Assembly (NCBI RefSeq): GCF_025630775.1
Contig: NZ_JAOSZE010000009.1
Span: 1 to 64,000, forward strand
Length of the DNA stretch: 64,000 bases
Source of the DNA: Actinoplanes sp. KI2
GTDB taxonomy: Bacteria; Actinomycetota; Actinomycetes; Mycobacteriales; Micromonosporaceae
Direction of reading: 5' to 3'
In this document: piece by piece, positions 52,734 through 60,709 of the stretch
Layout of the letters: every line of letters starts with the position of its first letter
Numbering within the stretch: position 1 is the first letter of the stretch
Program-made: the position numbers and the translations under genes
The notes under the pieces: model-generated
The model's database searches: none
Seen by the model: the letters and a program-made list of their open reading frames with translations, nothing else
What the model was told of the DNA's origin: nothing

Positions 52734-53407
52734 CCCTGCTGTTCGGTGCGGCGCCGGGCGGCGATGGCCAGGACATCGGCAGTCCAGTCGTCGGGGTCCG
52801 GGTCGCCCCGGTCGGCGATCTCGGCGGTGAGGGCGTCGACGTCGCCGCGGTCGGCGTACGCGTACGCCCGGATGATGCTTTCGGCCCAGCCGCCGTCCGG
52901 CCAGGCGCCGGCCTTCCACCGGCCGGAGGCGAGTTGCTCGGCACTCGCCCGCTCCGACTGCTCGCGGTCGGATTCGATGGTGGCAAGCATCGCGTCGTAG
53001 TTGCCGAGCCAGCTCTTCATGCGGGGCAGGTTCCGCGCGAGCCAGGTCCGCACCATCGTGGCGGCACGATCGGCATCGGCGTCCGTGGACAGCGAGAACG
53101 TGTGGTCGGGCAGCTCGGCGGTGTCGTCGGTCGCGACCAGGCGGTGGTCCCAGACGCCGTGGTACGGCATGGCGTCGCGGCGCGGATCGCCGTTGCCGAG
53201 GTGGTGGCGCAGGTACGGGGCGATCAGTACGCCGACGTTGACGAAGAACTCGACCTGCCCCCACAGCGCGGTGGTGCGCTGGACGGCGATCGCGATGCCG
53301 TTGCCGTCGGCGTCGAAATACCGGAAGACCGGCCCCCGGCGGACGAACCCGGCGGCTCTCAGGTCGGCCTCGACGGGCTCGACGAACTGTCGTAGCAGGG
53401 CGTTCAC
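52730..53407 (-). CDS. DUF4304-like protein
   Basis: A 225-residue cytosolic protein. The first ~130 residues fit DUF4304: FVEPVEADLRAAGFVRRGPV, FRYFDADGNGIAIAVQRTTA and FFVNVGVLIAPYL. The remainder is helical (AATMVRTWLARNLPRMKSWL, AESIIRAYAYADRGDVDALT), perhaps a small degenerate repeat. Function is unknown; DUF4304 proteins are often found near toxin-immunity or stress loci. The GTG at 53407 starts VNALLRQFVEP. It overlaps the next gene by 4 bp. Confidence 0.82.
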   Translation of the reverse strand: MNALLRQFVEPVEADLRAAGFVRRGPVFRYFDADGNGIAIAVQRTTALWGQVEFFVNVGVLIAPYLRHHLGNGDPRRDAMPYHGVWDHRLVATDDTAELPDHTFSLSTDADADRAATMVRTWLARNLPRMKSWLGNYDAMLATIESDREQSERASAEQLASGRWKAGAWPDGGWAESIIRAYAYADRGDVDALTAEIADRGDPDPDDWTADVLAIAARRRTEQQG

Positions 53408-53445
53408 GACCCGGTACGGTACCGTCCACCGACACCGGACCGGGA

Positions 53446-53474
53446 GGGGCTCCCCCTCGCGCGGGAGGAGCCCC
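53446..53474 (-). terminator. Hairpin after the large secreted protein gene
   Basis: Stem GGGGCTCC (53446-53453) with GGAGCCCC (53467-53474), extended inside by CCC/GGG around a bulged A. It sits 7 bp beyond the stop of the minus-strand gene at 53481. A short T-tract is not evident. Confidence 0.65.
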
Positions 53475-53480
53475 CCGAAC

Positions 53481-55646
53481 TCAGCTCACCGACATCCAGT
53501 CGATGGACAGGCCGGTCGCGGCGTTGTCCGCGTTGCGTTGCACGATCACCACGGCGTTCGCCGGGACGGACAGGGCCATCGTGGCCGTGGCGGGACTGCC
53601 CTGGCTGCCGGGGAACGCGATCCGGTGGTTCACGTCGTTGAGGATGACGGTCATGCTGGCGGCCTGGGCGGCCCGGTAGCGGAAGGTGAGCTTGCTCCCG
53701 GCGCGCACCCCGGAGAAGACCACCGACGCCCCGACCACGTCGAACGAGGTGGCCATCGCACCCTCGGACGCGTCCGGCTTGGGCACCGCGTGCGCTCCGT
53801 TGTAGAGCCCGCCGGACGACTCGGCCTCGTACTGCCCGTCGATCCGCAGATAGTCGAGCAGCAGGTCGCCGCCCGCGCTGTCCCGGGTGACGACCAGGGC
53901 CGCACCGCTGGTGACCGTGGTCTCGACGGTGACGGTCGTGAAGGCGCCGCCGGTTGCGGGCAGGCCGACCGTGGCCGTCGCCGCGCCGGTGAGCCGGACG
54001 GTCGCCGCCTCGGTCGCCGCGTACCGGATCTGGATGCGGGTGCCGCCGGGCGCCGGGTCGACGGTGAACGCACCCGGCCGGCCGGCCGGCATGCTCAGGG
54101 CCTCGCCCCGGGACGCGCCGGACGCGGGAACCAGCGTGGCGTCGGTGCGCTCGGCCAGCTCGGCCTCGTTGTCGGCCTTGCCGCCGAGCCAGTCGATGGT
54201 GACCGCGGCCCCGGACGCGGGCCGTTGCAGGGTCACCCCACCTTGCAGCGGCACGGCCAAATCGGCGGTGTAGGTGCTCCAGTCGGTGGCGGCCGGCAGG
54301 TGCAGCGTGCGCGGCGTGGCGCCGTTCATCGACATCAGCAGGTCGGTGGCCTGCGCGGCGCGGTACCGCAGCTGCACCACGGAGGCGGCGGTGAGGTTGT
54401 AGAAGACCAGGGCCGCCCCCGGGGAGCTCAGCGTGACGGCCTCGCCGCCCCAGGCGGTCGGGTCGGCGACCGTCGTCGTGTCGGCGGGGCTGCCGCCGGC
54501 GTAGTACTGCACGTCGGTGGTGTCCTCGGCCTGCGCCTCGGCGACCGGCGTGCCGAGCGCCCAGTCCATGGTGGCCGGTGGGTTGCCCTCCGGCTTGAAC
54601 AGGTTCTCGGCGAAGTAGAGCGTGCCGCGTACGCCGAAGGCCGGGTCCTTGTAGTAGGCCGTGGTCTCGGTGAGCGCCTTCCGCTTCGCGGCGACCGTGC
54701 TCACCAGGCCGGCGGTCTGGTTCGGCAGCACCCCGTTGTTGAAGTCGAGCGTGTGGAAGCCGTACTCGATCACCTTGGGCGCGGTGCCGTACTGGCCGAT
54801 CATCCGGTCCAGGGCGCTGCGCAGGCGCGGCTCGTTGAGCCGGTCCGCGGTGGAGGCGTTCTCGTCGGGGGGCGTGCCGGAGATCGGGTACGAGTAGTTG
54901 TTCAGGAAGTAGCCGTCCGCGGGGTGCGCGATGCCGGCGTAGGAGGGCGTCGGGTAGGACTGGTCCCAGCCGTAGAAGACGCTGAGGTACAGCTTGGTGC
55001 AGCCGGTCACGGCGCGCAGGCCGGCGAGCAGGCGATCCGCGTACGGTGGCTGGCTGGTCGCCCATCGCGGGTTCTTGCGGCCGTCCGGGTATTGGGCGGT
55101 GACGAAGCGACTGCTGACCTTTCCGTCGTCGACCGGCATGTTGACCGCCAGGTAGACGACGTCGGCGAGCTTCTGCCGGCGGGCGAGATAGGGCAGCAGC
55201 CCGGTGTAGCCGTGTGCCGGGTCGTCGCTGCTGTAGTAGCTGAGCACCCGGGCGGCGTCGGCGGCGGTGAACGCGAAGGTCTGCTGGTCGTACCACTCGA
55301 TGCGGATCACCGCCTTCATCCGGTTGCGCTCGAGCTCGGCGAAGAGGGTGTCCCGCTCGGCGTCGGTCATCTGCACGAGGTTGTAGAGGCCGACGGTGTT
55401 CACCCCGGCCTGGCGCATCTGCGCGAGGTCGAAGGCCATCCGGCGCTGCCAGTCGACGGTCGGGTTGAAGATGTAGGTCGCCCCGGTGATCGGGCCACCG
55501 GAGTCGGTGTACAGGTCGGTGTAGTGGGCGGGGTCATAGGGCGTTAACAAGTTGGCGGCATTCGGCGTCGCCTGGGCGGGCGTGGCCACCGTGACGCCGA
55601 GGAGGCACAGAGTGGTCACCAGAAGCGCCGACATCACCCTCTGCAT
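53481..55646 (-). CDS. Secreted TIM-barrel-like protein with three beta-sandwich repeats
   Basis: A 721-residue exported protein (signal peptide residues 1-26, ending PAQA). Residues ~35-385 look like a TIM-barrel glycosidase domain, shared with the paralogue at 55761: VVYLAVNMPVDD, LYLSVFYGWDQSYPTPSY, HPADGYFLNNYSYP, KVIEYGFHT and TAGLVSTVAAKRKAL. Conserved acidic residues in NMPVDD, GWD, ADGY and IEYG are candidate catalytic groups. Residues ~400-720 hold three repeated beta-sandwich units with (V)QLRYRAAQATDLLM / IQIRYAATEAATVRL / LTFRYRAAQAASMTV, resembling CBM35/CBM6-like sugar-binding modules. I cannot name a family. Two LacI-type operators lie just upstream. AAGGGAG precedes the ATG. 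Confidence 0.8.
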   Translation of the reverse strand: MQRVMSALLVTTLCLLGVTVATPAQATPNAANLLTPYDPAHYTDLYTDSGGPITGATYIFNPTVDWQRRMAFDLAQMRQAGVNTVGLYNLVQMTDAERDTLFAELERNRMKAVIRIEWYDQQTFAFTAADAARVLSYYSSDDPAHGYTGLLPYLARRQKLADVVYLAVNMPVDDGKVSSRFVTAQYPDGRKNPRWATSQPPYADRLLAGLRAVTGCTKLYLSVFYGWDQSYPTPSYAGIAHPADGYFLNNYSYPISGTPPDENASTADRLNEPRLRSALDRMIGQYGTAPKVIEYGFHTLDFNNGVLPNQTAGLVSTVAAKRKALTETTAYYKDPAFGVRGTLYFAENLFKPEGNPPATMDWALGTPVAEAQAEDTTDVQYYAGGSPADTTTVADPTAWGGEAVTLSSPGAALVFYNLTAASVVQLRYRAAQATDLLMSMNGATPRTLHLPAATDWSTYTADLAVPLQGGVTLQRPASGAAVTIDWLGGKADNEAELAERTDATLVPASGASRGEALSMPAGRPGAFTVDPAPGGTRIQIRYAATEAATVRLTGAATATVGLPATGGAFTTVTVETTVTSGAALVVTRDSAGGDLLLDYLRIDGQYEAESSGGLYNGAHAVPKPDASEGAMATSFDVVGASVVFSGVRAGSKLTFRYRAAQAASMTVILNDVNHRIAFPGSQGSPATATMALSVPANAVVIVQRNADNAATGLSIDWMSVS

Positions 55647-55692
55647 GGATCGACTCCCTTGATCGAGGCCGAACGAAGGTAAGCCGGTCGTG

Positions 55693-55740
55693 AATCTAAG
55701 CGCTTAGATTGACCGATGTCAGAAACTCTAAGCGCTTAAC
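55693..55740. promoter_or_regulatory. Paired LacI-type operators upstream of the secreted protein gene
   Basis: Site 1 is the perfect 18-bp palindrome AATCTAAGCGCTTAGATT (55693-55710). Site 2 is TCTAAGCGCTTAAC (55727-55740). These are the same two forms as at 41312-41343, in the same perfect/imperfect pairing but 32 bp centre to centre. They precede the minus-strand gene starting at 55646, so the LacI regulator at 40.2 kb probably controls it too. Confidence 0.88.
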
Positions 55741-55760
55741 AAGTTGTTCACAAGCCTGTG

Positions 55761-56804
55761 TCAGGAAAGTGCGAAGTCCACGGCGGCCGGCGGCTCGCCC
55801 TCGGTCTTGACGATGTTGAAGCCGAAGTACATGGTGCCCCGCACGCTGGGGTACCCGGCGCAGTAGAACCGGGTGGTGGCCACCAGCGCCCGCTGCTTGG
55901 CCGCCCGGTCCGCGACCAGGCCCGCAGTCTGGGCCGGCCACCGGTCGCCGTGGCGGTCGGCGGTCTGCACGCCGTACTCGACCACCACCGGCGCGTCGCC
56001 GTACTGGTCGAGGAACCGCCGCATCACCGCGCGCCGCCGGTCGGCGTCGATGAGCGCCGCGTCGTCGTCATGCCGGCCGGGCGCTCGCTGTCCCGGGTAG
56101 CTGTAGCTGGTCAGAAAGTAGCCGTCGGCGCCGGCCGGCAGGTACGACGGCGGCCGGAACCCGCCGTCCCAGCCGTAGAAGACGCCCAGGTAGATCGGCA
56201 GGCCGGGGGCCGACCGGCGGAGGCCGGCCACGACCGCCGAGGCGTACGCGGCCTGCCGCTCGATCGACAGCGGGCTGTTGGCGCCGCCGAGCCGGGCCTG
56301 CACGCGCGGGTCGTCCAGCGGCATGTTGACGGCCAGGTAGGCCACCCGCTCCCGGTTGACCGGCGCGGCGGCGCGGGCGAGCAGGCCGGCGTAGCGGGCG
56401 AGCAGCCGGTCCACGTCGGCGCCGGTGAAGGCGAAGCTGTCCGGGTCGTACTCCTCGAGCCGGAGCACGGCGGTCATGCCGAGCCGGCCGAGCGCGGCGA
56501 ACAGGGGGTCGGGCGCGTCCACCCGGTACAGGCTCACGGTGTCGATGCGATACCGGTCCCGCATGGCCCGCAGCCGCGCGTCCAGGGTGGCCGGATCCGC
56601 TCCGGCCAGGTCGAGCGTCGCGCCGCGCAGGAACCGTGACCCGCTCATCCCGGGATACGGCGTCAGCACGTCGCCGGCGCCGGCCCCCTCGGGCAGGTCG
56701 CCGCAGCCCGGCACGCCCGACGGCACGTCGCCGCCGGCCAGCCCGCCGGCGGCCAGCAGGACCGACAGCGTGACCAGCAGCCGCCCAGTAATCCGGGTCA
56801 CCAT
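55761..56804 (-). CDS. Secreted TIM-barrel-like protein, paralogue of the 53481 gene
   Basis: A 347-residue exported protein: signal peptide about residues 1-25, then one domain to the end. It shares with the barrel domain of its neighbour the stretches VAYLAVNMPLDDPRVQARLG, IYLGVFYGWDGGFRPPSYLP, GADGYFLTSYSYPGQ, VVVEYGVQTAD, TAGLVADRAAKQRALVATT and VRGTMYFGFNIVKTEGEPPA. It lacks the beta-sandwich modules. A glycoside hydrolase or related carbohydrate-active role is inferred. GGAGG lies 6 bases before the ATG. It is upstream of the larger paralogue on the same strand but is separated from it by the operators, so it has its own promoter. Confidence 0.8.
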   Translation of the reverse strand: MVTRITGRLLVTLSVLLAAGGLAGGDVPSGVPGCGDLPEGAGAGDVLTPYPGMSGSRFLRGATLDLAGADPATLDARLRAMRDRYRIDTVSLYRVDAPDPLFAALGRLGMTAVLRLEEYDPDSFAFTGADVDRLLARYAGLLARAAAPVNRERVAYLAVNMPLDDPRVQARLGGANSPLSIERQAAYASAVVAGLRRSAPGLPIYLGVFYGWDGGFRPPSYLPAGADGYFLTSYSYPGQRAPGRHDDDAALIDADRRRAVMRRFLDQYGDAPVVVEYGVQTADRHGDRWPAQTAGLVADRAAKQRALVATTRFYCAGYPSVRGTMYFGFNIVKTEGEPPAAVDFALS

Positions 56805-57109
56805 GAAAATCCTCCGTTACATGCTTCACATCTTTCGGTGCCTACATAACCCGGGCGCCTTCATTTGATGCAAAGTGGATCGCCCTTTCCCGCGTGTCGC
56901 ATCCTTTTGCCGCAGCCCCGTAACGGGGGCGCAATATCAATGTGGCCGGACGTGACGGGGGCCATGCCACCAGCGTTTGCCCCGCTGTCCGGCGGCCGAT
57001 ACGGTGGACCGCGAAACGATGGCGGTAAATCAATTCGGACGGAGCACGGATGTAGGCAAGCCCTACCCCCATTGTAGGAAATCCGCGTTATTTCTCGGAG
57101 AGGGCAGTC
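56805..57109. other. Divergent promoter region, about 305 bp
   Basis: No coding frame is convincing. The stretch is lower in GC than its surroundings and must hold promoters for the secreted paralogue (leftward) and the GT2 gene (rightward). I see no CTAAGCGCTTAG-type site and no long inverted repeat. GGAGAGG (57095-57101 region) serves the GT2 start. Confidence 0.5.
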
Positions 57110-58738
57110 GTGGCAAAATCGCCTCGCGTCTACCTGCTGATCCTGTCGGTATGGATCGCTGTTCTGATTCCGGCGGTGCCGGCCATGGCACACGTCGTGT
57201 CGGCCGCCATCCGGACCCACTGGTACCTGGGTGCGCTCACCATCGCCAGCGCGCTGTTCGTCACGTATTTCTGGCTGAACGGCACCAAGGACATCGTCTA
57301 CACGCTCTACTTCCACCTCGTCCAGCGGCCGCGTCCGCTCGAGGTGCCCGCCCGGGCCGCCACCGAAGCCGCGCCCAAGGTCGTCCTGGTCTACTGCACC
57401 TGCGACGACTTCTCCGGCGAGAGCCTGCTGCGCAGCATGGCGCAGAAGTACGAGAACTACGAGGTCGTCATCCTCGACGACTCCAACAAGCCCGAGTCGC
57501 GGGCCGAGGTGGACGAGTTCAGCGAACGCTACGGCGTGCCGGTGGTCCGCCGGCCGGACCGGGCCGGTTTCAAGGCCGGCAACCTCAACAACTACCTGCG
57601 TACGGCCGATTACGACTACTTCGTGATCCTGGACAGCGACGAGATCATCCCGAGCGGGTACATCGACCGGAGCCTCGACTACTTCGCCCACTACGGCAAC
57701 GCGGGCATCGTCCAGGCGAACCATTCGGCGACCCGCAACCGCAACAACTTCATGCGTACCTTCGCCATCGGGGTGGACTCGCACTGGATCGCCTATCAGT
57801 CGGTGAAGGACCGGCACGGGTTTCTGTCGCTGCTCGGCCACGGTGCCATGGTGAGCCGCGAGTGCTACCTGGCCGCGGGCGGGTTCCCCAGCGTGGTCGC
57901 CGAGGACCTGTGCTTCTCGATCGCCGCCCGGGATGCCGGCTACTACACCGTCTTCGCGCCCGACATCCGGTGCGAGGAAGAGTTTCCGGTCAGTTATTTC
58001 GCGTTCAAGAAGCGGCACTCGAAGTGGACTCAGGGAAACATGGAGTTCATCAAGAGGTACACCGCGACCATTTTCAACTCGCGTATGACGTGGTTCGAGA
58101 AGCTCGACATCTTCCTGTTCACCTACAGTTTGCCGCTGACCGCGTTGTTCTCGCTGTACGTCGTCATTCACGTGGTCGCGCTGCCCGCGCTGGGTTACAC
58201 GGTCACCTATCCGATGTGGATGTTGATACCGACTGTGGCGTTTCTGATCGCGCCGCTGCTCAATGACATCATCTTCCACTACGACCGGCTGCCGAAGCGC
58301 ACGCTCGCGTCATACCTGCTGAACTCGATCGTGCTGTACGGCTCGATGTTCTTCGTGAGCCTGCGGTCCTCGGCCACCTCGGCGTTCGGGAAGTCGGTCT
58401 TCCTGGTCACGCCCAAGACGGCCGGCAAGGTGACCATGCGGGAGGCATTGCGCTCCACCCGCGGCGAGATCGCGTTCGGCCTCGTCCTGGCCGCGATCTC
58501 CTGGCTGCTGACGAACAGCATCCTGCCGGTGCTGCTGATCGTGGCGCCGGCGCTGCTCTGCGTCTTCCTCGCGCGCAAGCACAACGACGACTACCCGGGC
58601 ACGTCGGCGGCCGAGCTACCGGCCGCAGTGGTGCAGCCGGCTCGCAGCGCCGCCGAGGAGCGCCGCCAGCTCGCCGCCCTGGCCAGCGAGGAGGAAGCGG
58701 ATCCGTGGCAGGACCGGATCCCGACCATGGCCGGGTAA
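57110..58738 (+). CDS. Cellulose-synthase-like membrane GT2 glycosyltransferase
   Basis: A 542-residue processive-type family 2 glycosyltransferase. Two N-terminal membrane helices (residues ~7-28 and ~38-55) precede the GT-A domain: VVLVYCTCDDFSGESLLRSM, VVILDDSNKP, then FKAGNLNNYL, the DxD-type ILDSDEIIPSGYID, and VAEDLCFSIAARDAG with the catalytic ED. The usual QxxRW becomes KRHSKWTQGN, a common variant in this group. Four more helices (about 325-350, 355-375, 400-425, 455-490) form the export channel. It probably extends and exports an extracellular polysaccharide. GGAGAGG precedes the GTG at 57110. Confidence 0.9.
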   Translation: MAKSPRVYLLILSVWIAVLIPAVPAMAHVVSAAIRTHWYLGALTIASALFVTYFWLNGTKDIVYTLYFHLVQRPRPLEVPARAATEAAPKVVLVYCTCDDFSGESLLRSMAQKYENYEVVILDDSNKPESRAEVDEFSERYGVPVVRRPDRAGFKAGNLNNYLRTADYDYFVILDSDEIIPSGYIDRSLDYFAHYGNAGIVQANHSATRNRNNFMRTFAIGVDSHWIAYQSVKDRHGFLSLLGHGAMVSRECYLAAGGFPSVVAEDLCFSIAARDAGYYTVFAPDIRCEEEFPVSYFAFKKRHSKWTQGNMEFIKRYTATIFNSRMTWFEKLDIFLFTYSLPLTALFSLYVVIHVVALPALGYTVTYPMWMLIPTVAFLIAPLLNDIIFHYDRLPKRTLASYLLNSIVLYGSMFFVSLRSSATSAFGKSVFLVTPKTAGKVTMREALRSTRGEIAFGLVLAAISWLLTNSILPVLLIVAPALLCVFLARKHNDDYPGTSAAELPAAVVQPARSAAEERRQLAALASEEEADPWQDRIPTMAG

Positions 58739-58754
58739 CCGCCGAAGGAGGGTA

Positions 58755-58790
58755 ACCGGTGCGGGCCGCCGATCGGCGGCCCGCACCGGT
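58755..58790. terminator. 36-bp perfect palindrome, bidirectional terminator
   Basis: Two 18-base arms, ACCGGTGCGGGCCGCCGA and TCGGCGGCCCGCACCGGT, with no loop bases. It is 16 bp after the GT2 stop and 12 bp from the end of the convergent mannosyltransferase gene; CTTT follows on the plus side. It probably ends both transcripts. Confidence 0.85.
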
Positions 58791-58802
58791 CTTTGCCCAA
58801 GC

Positions 58803-60002
58803 TCACGCGACCAGGAACGTGCCGGCCATGAAGATGACCAGGAAGACCGCGTGCAACGCCACGCCGATCACCAGCACGGCCCGGTCGACCACCTGGTTGG
58901 CGCCGATCCGGGCGAGCACCAGGAAGACGGCGATCGCCTCCATCGCGTAGCGGGCCGCCGACTGCATCGACCGGCCGCCGACCTCGGTGGACATCAGCAT
59001 CACGAGGGTGAGCCCGGCCTGGACGACCAGGTAGACCTGGTCGCGCCGGAACCTGAACCGGCCCTTCACGCACAGGATCAGCAGCACGACGGCGAGCAGG
59101 ATCGTGCCGGCGTCCAGGAGCGCGCCCAGCGTCGGCGGCGACAGCAACCCGTGGCCGTGCGCCTGGCGGACGGCGATCAGCCACGCCTCGCCGGGAACCG
59201 TGTAGCGCCGGCCCCACTGATCCTGGGCGCGGCTGAACGCGAGCGGGTTGCCCAGCGAAACCGCGCAGAAGACGGCGTACGCCGCCACGCCCAGCGGCAC
59301 CAGCGCCAGCCCGAGCACGTCGCGCCGGATGCCGCGCGGCCGCCAGTCGATCTGCCGCAGATACTCGACCGCGAGCGGGGCGAGCAGCAGGACCCCGAAC
59401 AGGCGGGTGGCCGAGGACAGCGCGCCGAGCGCACCCGCCAGCCACCAGTGCCCGCGCCGGCCGGCGTACAGGGCGCCCACGGCCAGCAGCAGGAACAGCG
59501 ACTCGTTGTACCCGATGAACAGGAAGAACCCGGTCGGGAACGCGGCGAGGTACCAGATCGCGCGGTGCGCCACCCGCGGGCCGAACTCGTGCTCGGCCAG
59601 CCGGTGCAGCACCGCCAGCGCGCCGAACGCGGCGGCGTTCGCCACGACCAGGGCGCTGACCAGCGCGGTGCCGGGCAGCACGGCGTCGCCGGCGTGCACC
59701 AGCAGCGGGTAGAGCGGGAAAAACGCCGGATAGCCGGGGCCGATGTGGTACCCGCTCTCGGCGATCCGGACGTAGTGCCCGGCGTCCCACCGGTTCCAGC
59801 CCAGGAAGATCATCCACGGGTCCGGGACCTGGCCGTCCCGCCGCGGCAGCCAGGCGAGGGTGCTCACGGCCAGGTGCGCGACGGTGATGACCGACCAGAC
59901 CGCGAGGGCCGACCGCAGGGCCGCGTGCCAGGGCTTCCGGGTGGGCGCGACGATCGGCGGACTCGTCGTCGCCGGCGCCGGGTAAGCGGTCAGTGTCGGC
60001 AC
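58803..60002 (-). CDS. PIG-V-like membrane mannosyltransferase
   Basis: A 399-residue GT-C type protein with about nine hydrophobic helices. The family region is WNRWDAGHYVRIAESGYHIG, where the acidic D of the first external loop is the expected catalytic base, then AFFPLYPLLVHAGD, FPTGFFLFIGYNESLFLLL and LSSATRLFGVLLL. This is the PIG-V/GPI-mannosyltransferase-II pattern used by actinobacteria for polyprenyl-phosphate-dependent mannosylation. The GTG at 60002 follows GGGG by 6 bases; the frame stays open to 60077, so a longer start is possible. Convergent with the GT2 gene. Confidence 0.85.
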   Translation of the reverse strand: MPTLTAYPAPATTSPPIVAPTRKPWHAALRSALAVWSVITVAHLAVSTLAWLPRRDGQVPDPWMIFLGWNRWDAGHYVRIAESGYHIGPGYPAFFPLYPLLVHAGDAVLPGTALVSALVVANAAAFGALAVLHRLAEHEFGPRVAHRAIWYLAAFPTGFFLFIGYNESLFLLLAVGALYAGRRGHWWLAGALGALSSATRLFGVLLLAPLAVEYLRQIDWRPRGIRRDVLGLALVPLGVAAYAVFCAVSLGNPLAFSRAQDQWGRRYTVPGEAWLIAVRQAHGHGLLSPPTLGALLDAGTILLAVVLLILCVKGRFRFRRDQVYLVVQAGLTLVMLMSTEVGGRSMQSAARYAMEAIAVFLVLARIGANQVVDRAVLVIGVALHAVFLVIFMAGTFLVA

Positions 60003-60214
60003 GGGACACCCCGCGCGATCGCATCGGAGTCGACCACGGGCATTCGCATGCGACACCTCCCCCTTCGTGATCACCAACGTGGGGAGAGGTTGACCCAGGC
60101 CCGGCGGCCGTCGGCCCGGCCCGGCGGCGACGTGGCACGTTCATGGGAGTTGCACAGGAGACGCAAATCTCTTCTCGGCGGCCCGTGCAACCCGGGACGT
60201 CGTTCAGACGTCAA

Positions 60215-60709
60215 TCAATGATTGGCGCAGCACGGGGTCGGGTTCGGTACCTCGAACGGGGCGATCAGGCCGCCCGGCGCCGGCGTGGCCATCAGCACGA
60301 GCCGCCCGTCGCGGTACTGCGGCCGTACGAAGTCGCGGGTGTCGATCAGCGTGTCCGGCCCATGCGGCGGCCCGCCGAGCACGACCACCTCGTCGATCGC
60401 GCTCACCGCCAGCAGCGTCGCCACCGGCAGGGTGCCGGTCAGTTCCCGTACGCCCGGAAACAGCACCGCCCGACCGGCGCGACCGGCCAGGTGATCCGCG
60501 ACGGCCGCCGTCGCGGCCTCGCTGCCGGAGGGCGAAACCGCCGGAGAAGCGCCGGCGATCGTCACCACGACCCGGGGAGCGGGGCCGTGCACGAGATGGG
60601 TGCACGCCACCAGGCCGGGCACCGGCGACTCGACCAGCGAGGTCAGCCAGTGCTCGGCCTCGACGGTGCCGCGATGTCCCAGGTCGTAGCCCAGAACGGT
60701 GACGCTCAT
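60215..60709 (-). CDS. Hypothetical protein coupled to the PHP gene, 164 aa
   Basis: I recognise no family. It opens MSVTVLGYDLGHRGTVEAEH and has alternating strands and helices (VVVTIAGASPAVSPSGSEAA, LPVATLLAVSAIDEVVVLGG), ending in PNPTPCCANH with a double cysteine. It has no signal peptide or membrane segment. The ATG overlaps the stop of the exported PHP phosphoesterase gene (ATGA), so they are translated together although one product is exported and this one appears cytosolic. About 210 bp of non-coding DNA separates it from the mannosyltransferase gene. Confidence 0.75.
   Translation of the reverse strand: MSVTVLGYDLGHRGTVEAEHWLTSLVESPVPGLVACTHLVHGPAPRVVVTIAGASPAVSPSGSEAATAAVADHLAGRAGRAVLFPGVRELTGTLPVATLLAVSAIDEVVVLGGPPHGPDTLIDTRDFVRPQYRDGRLVLMATPAPGGLIAPFEVPNPTPCCANH

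Noticed and set aside
60003..60055. Short leader peptide frame (ATG CGA ATG ...) before the mannosyltransferase gene
   Set aside because: A 19-codon frame ends 13 bp past the chosen GTG, but it shows no regulatory codon run and may simply lie inside a longer N-terminus of the same gene.
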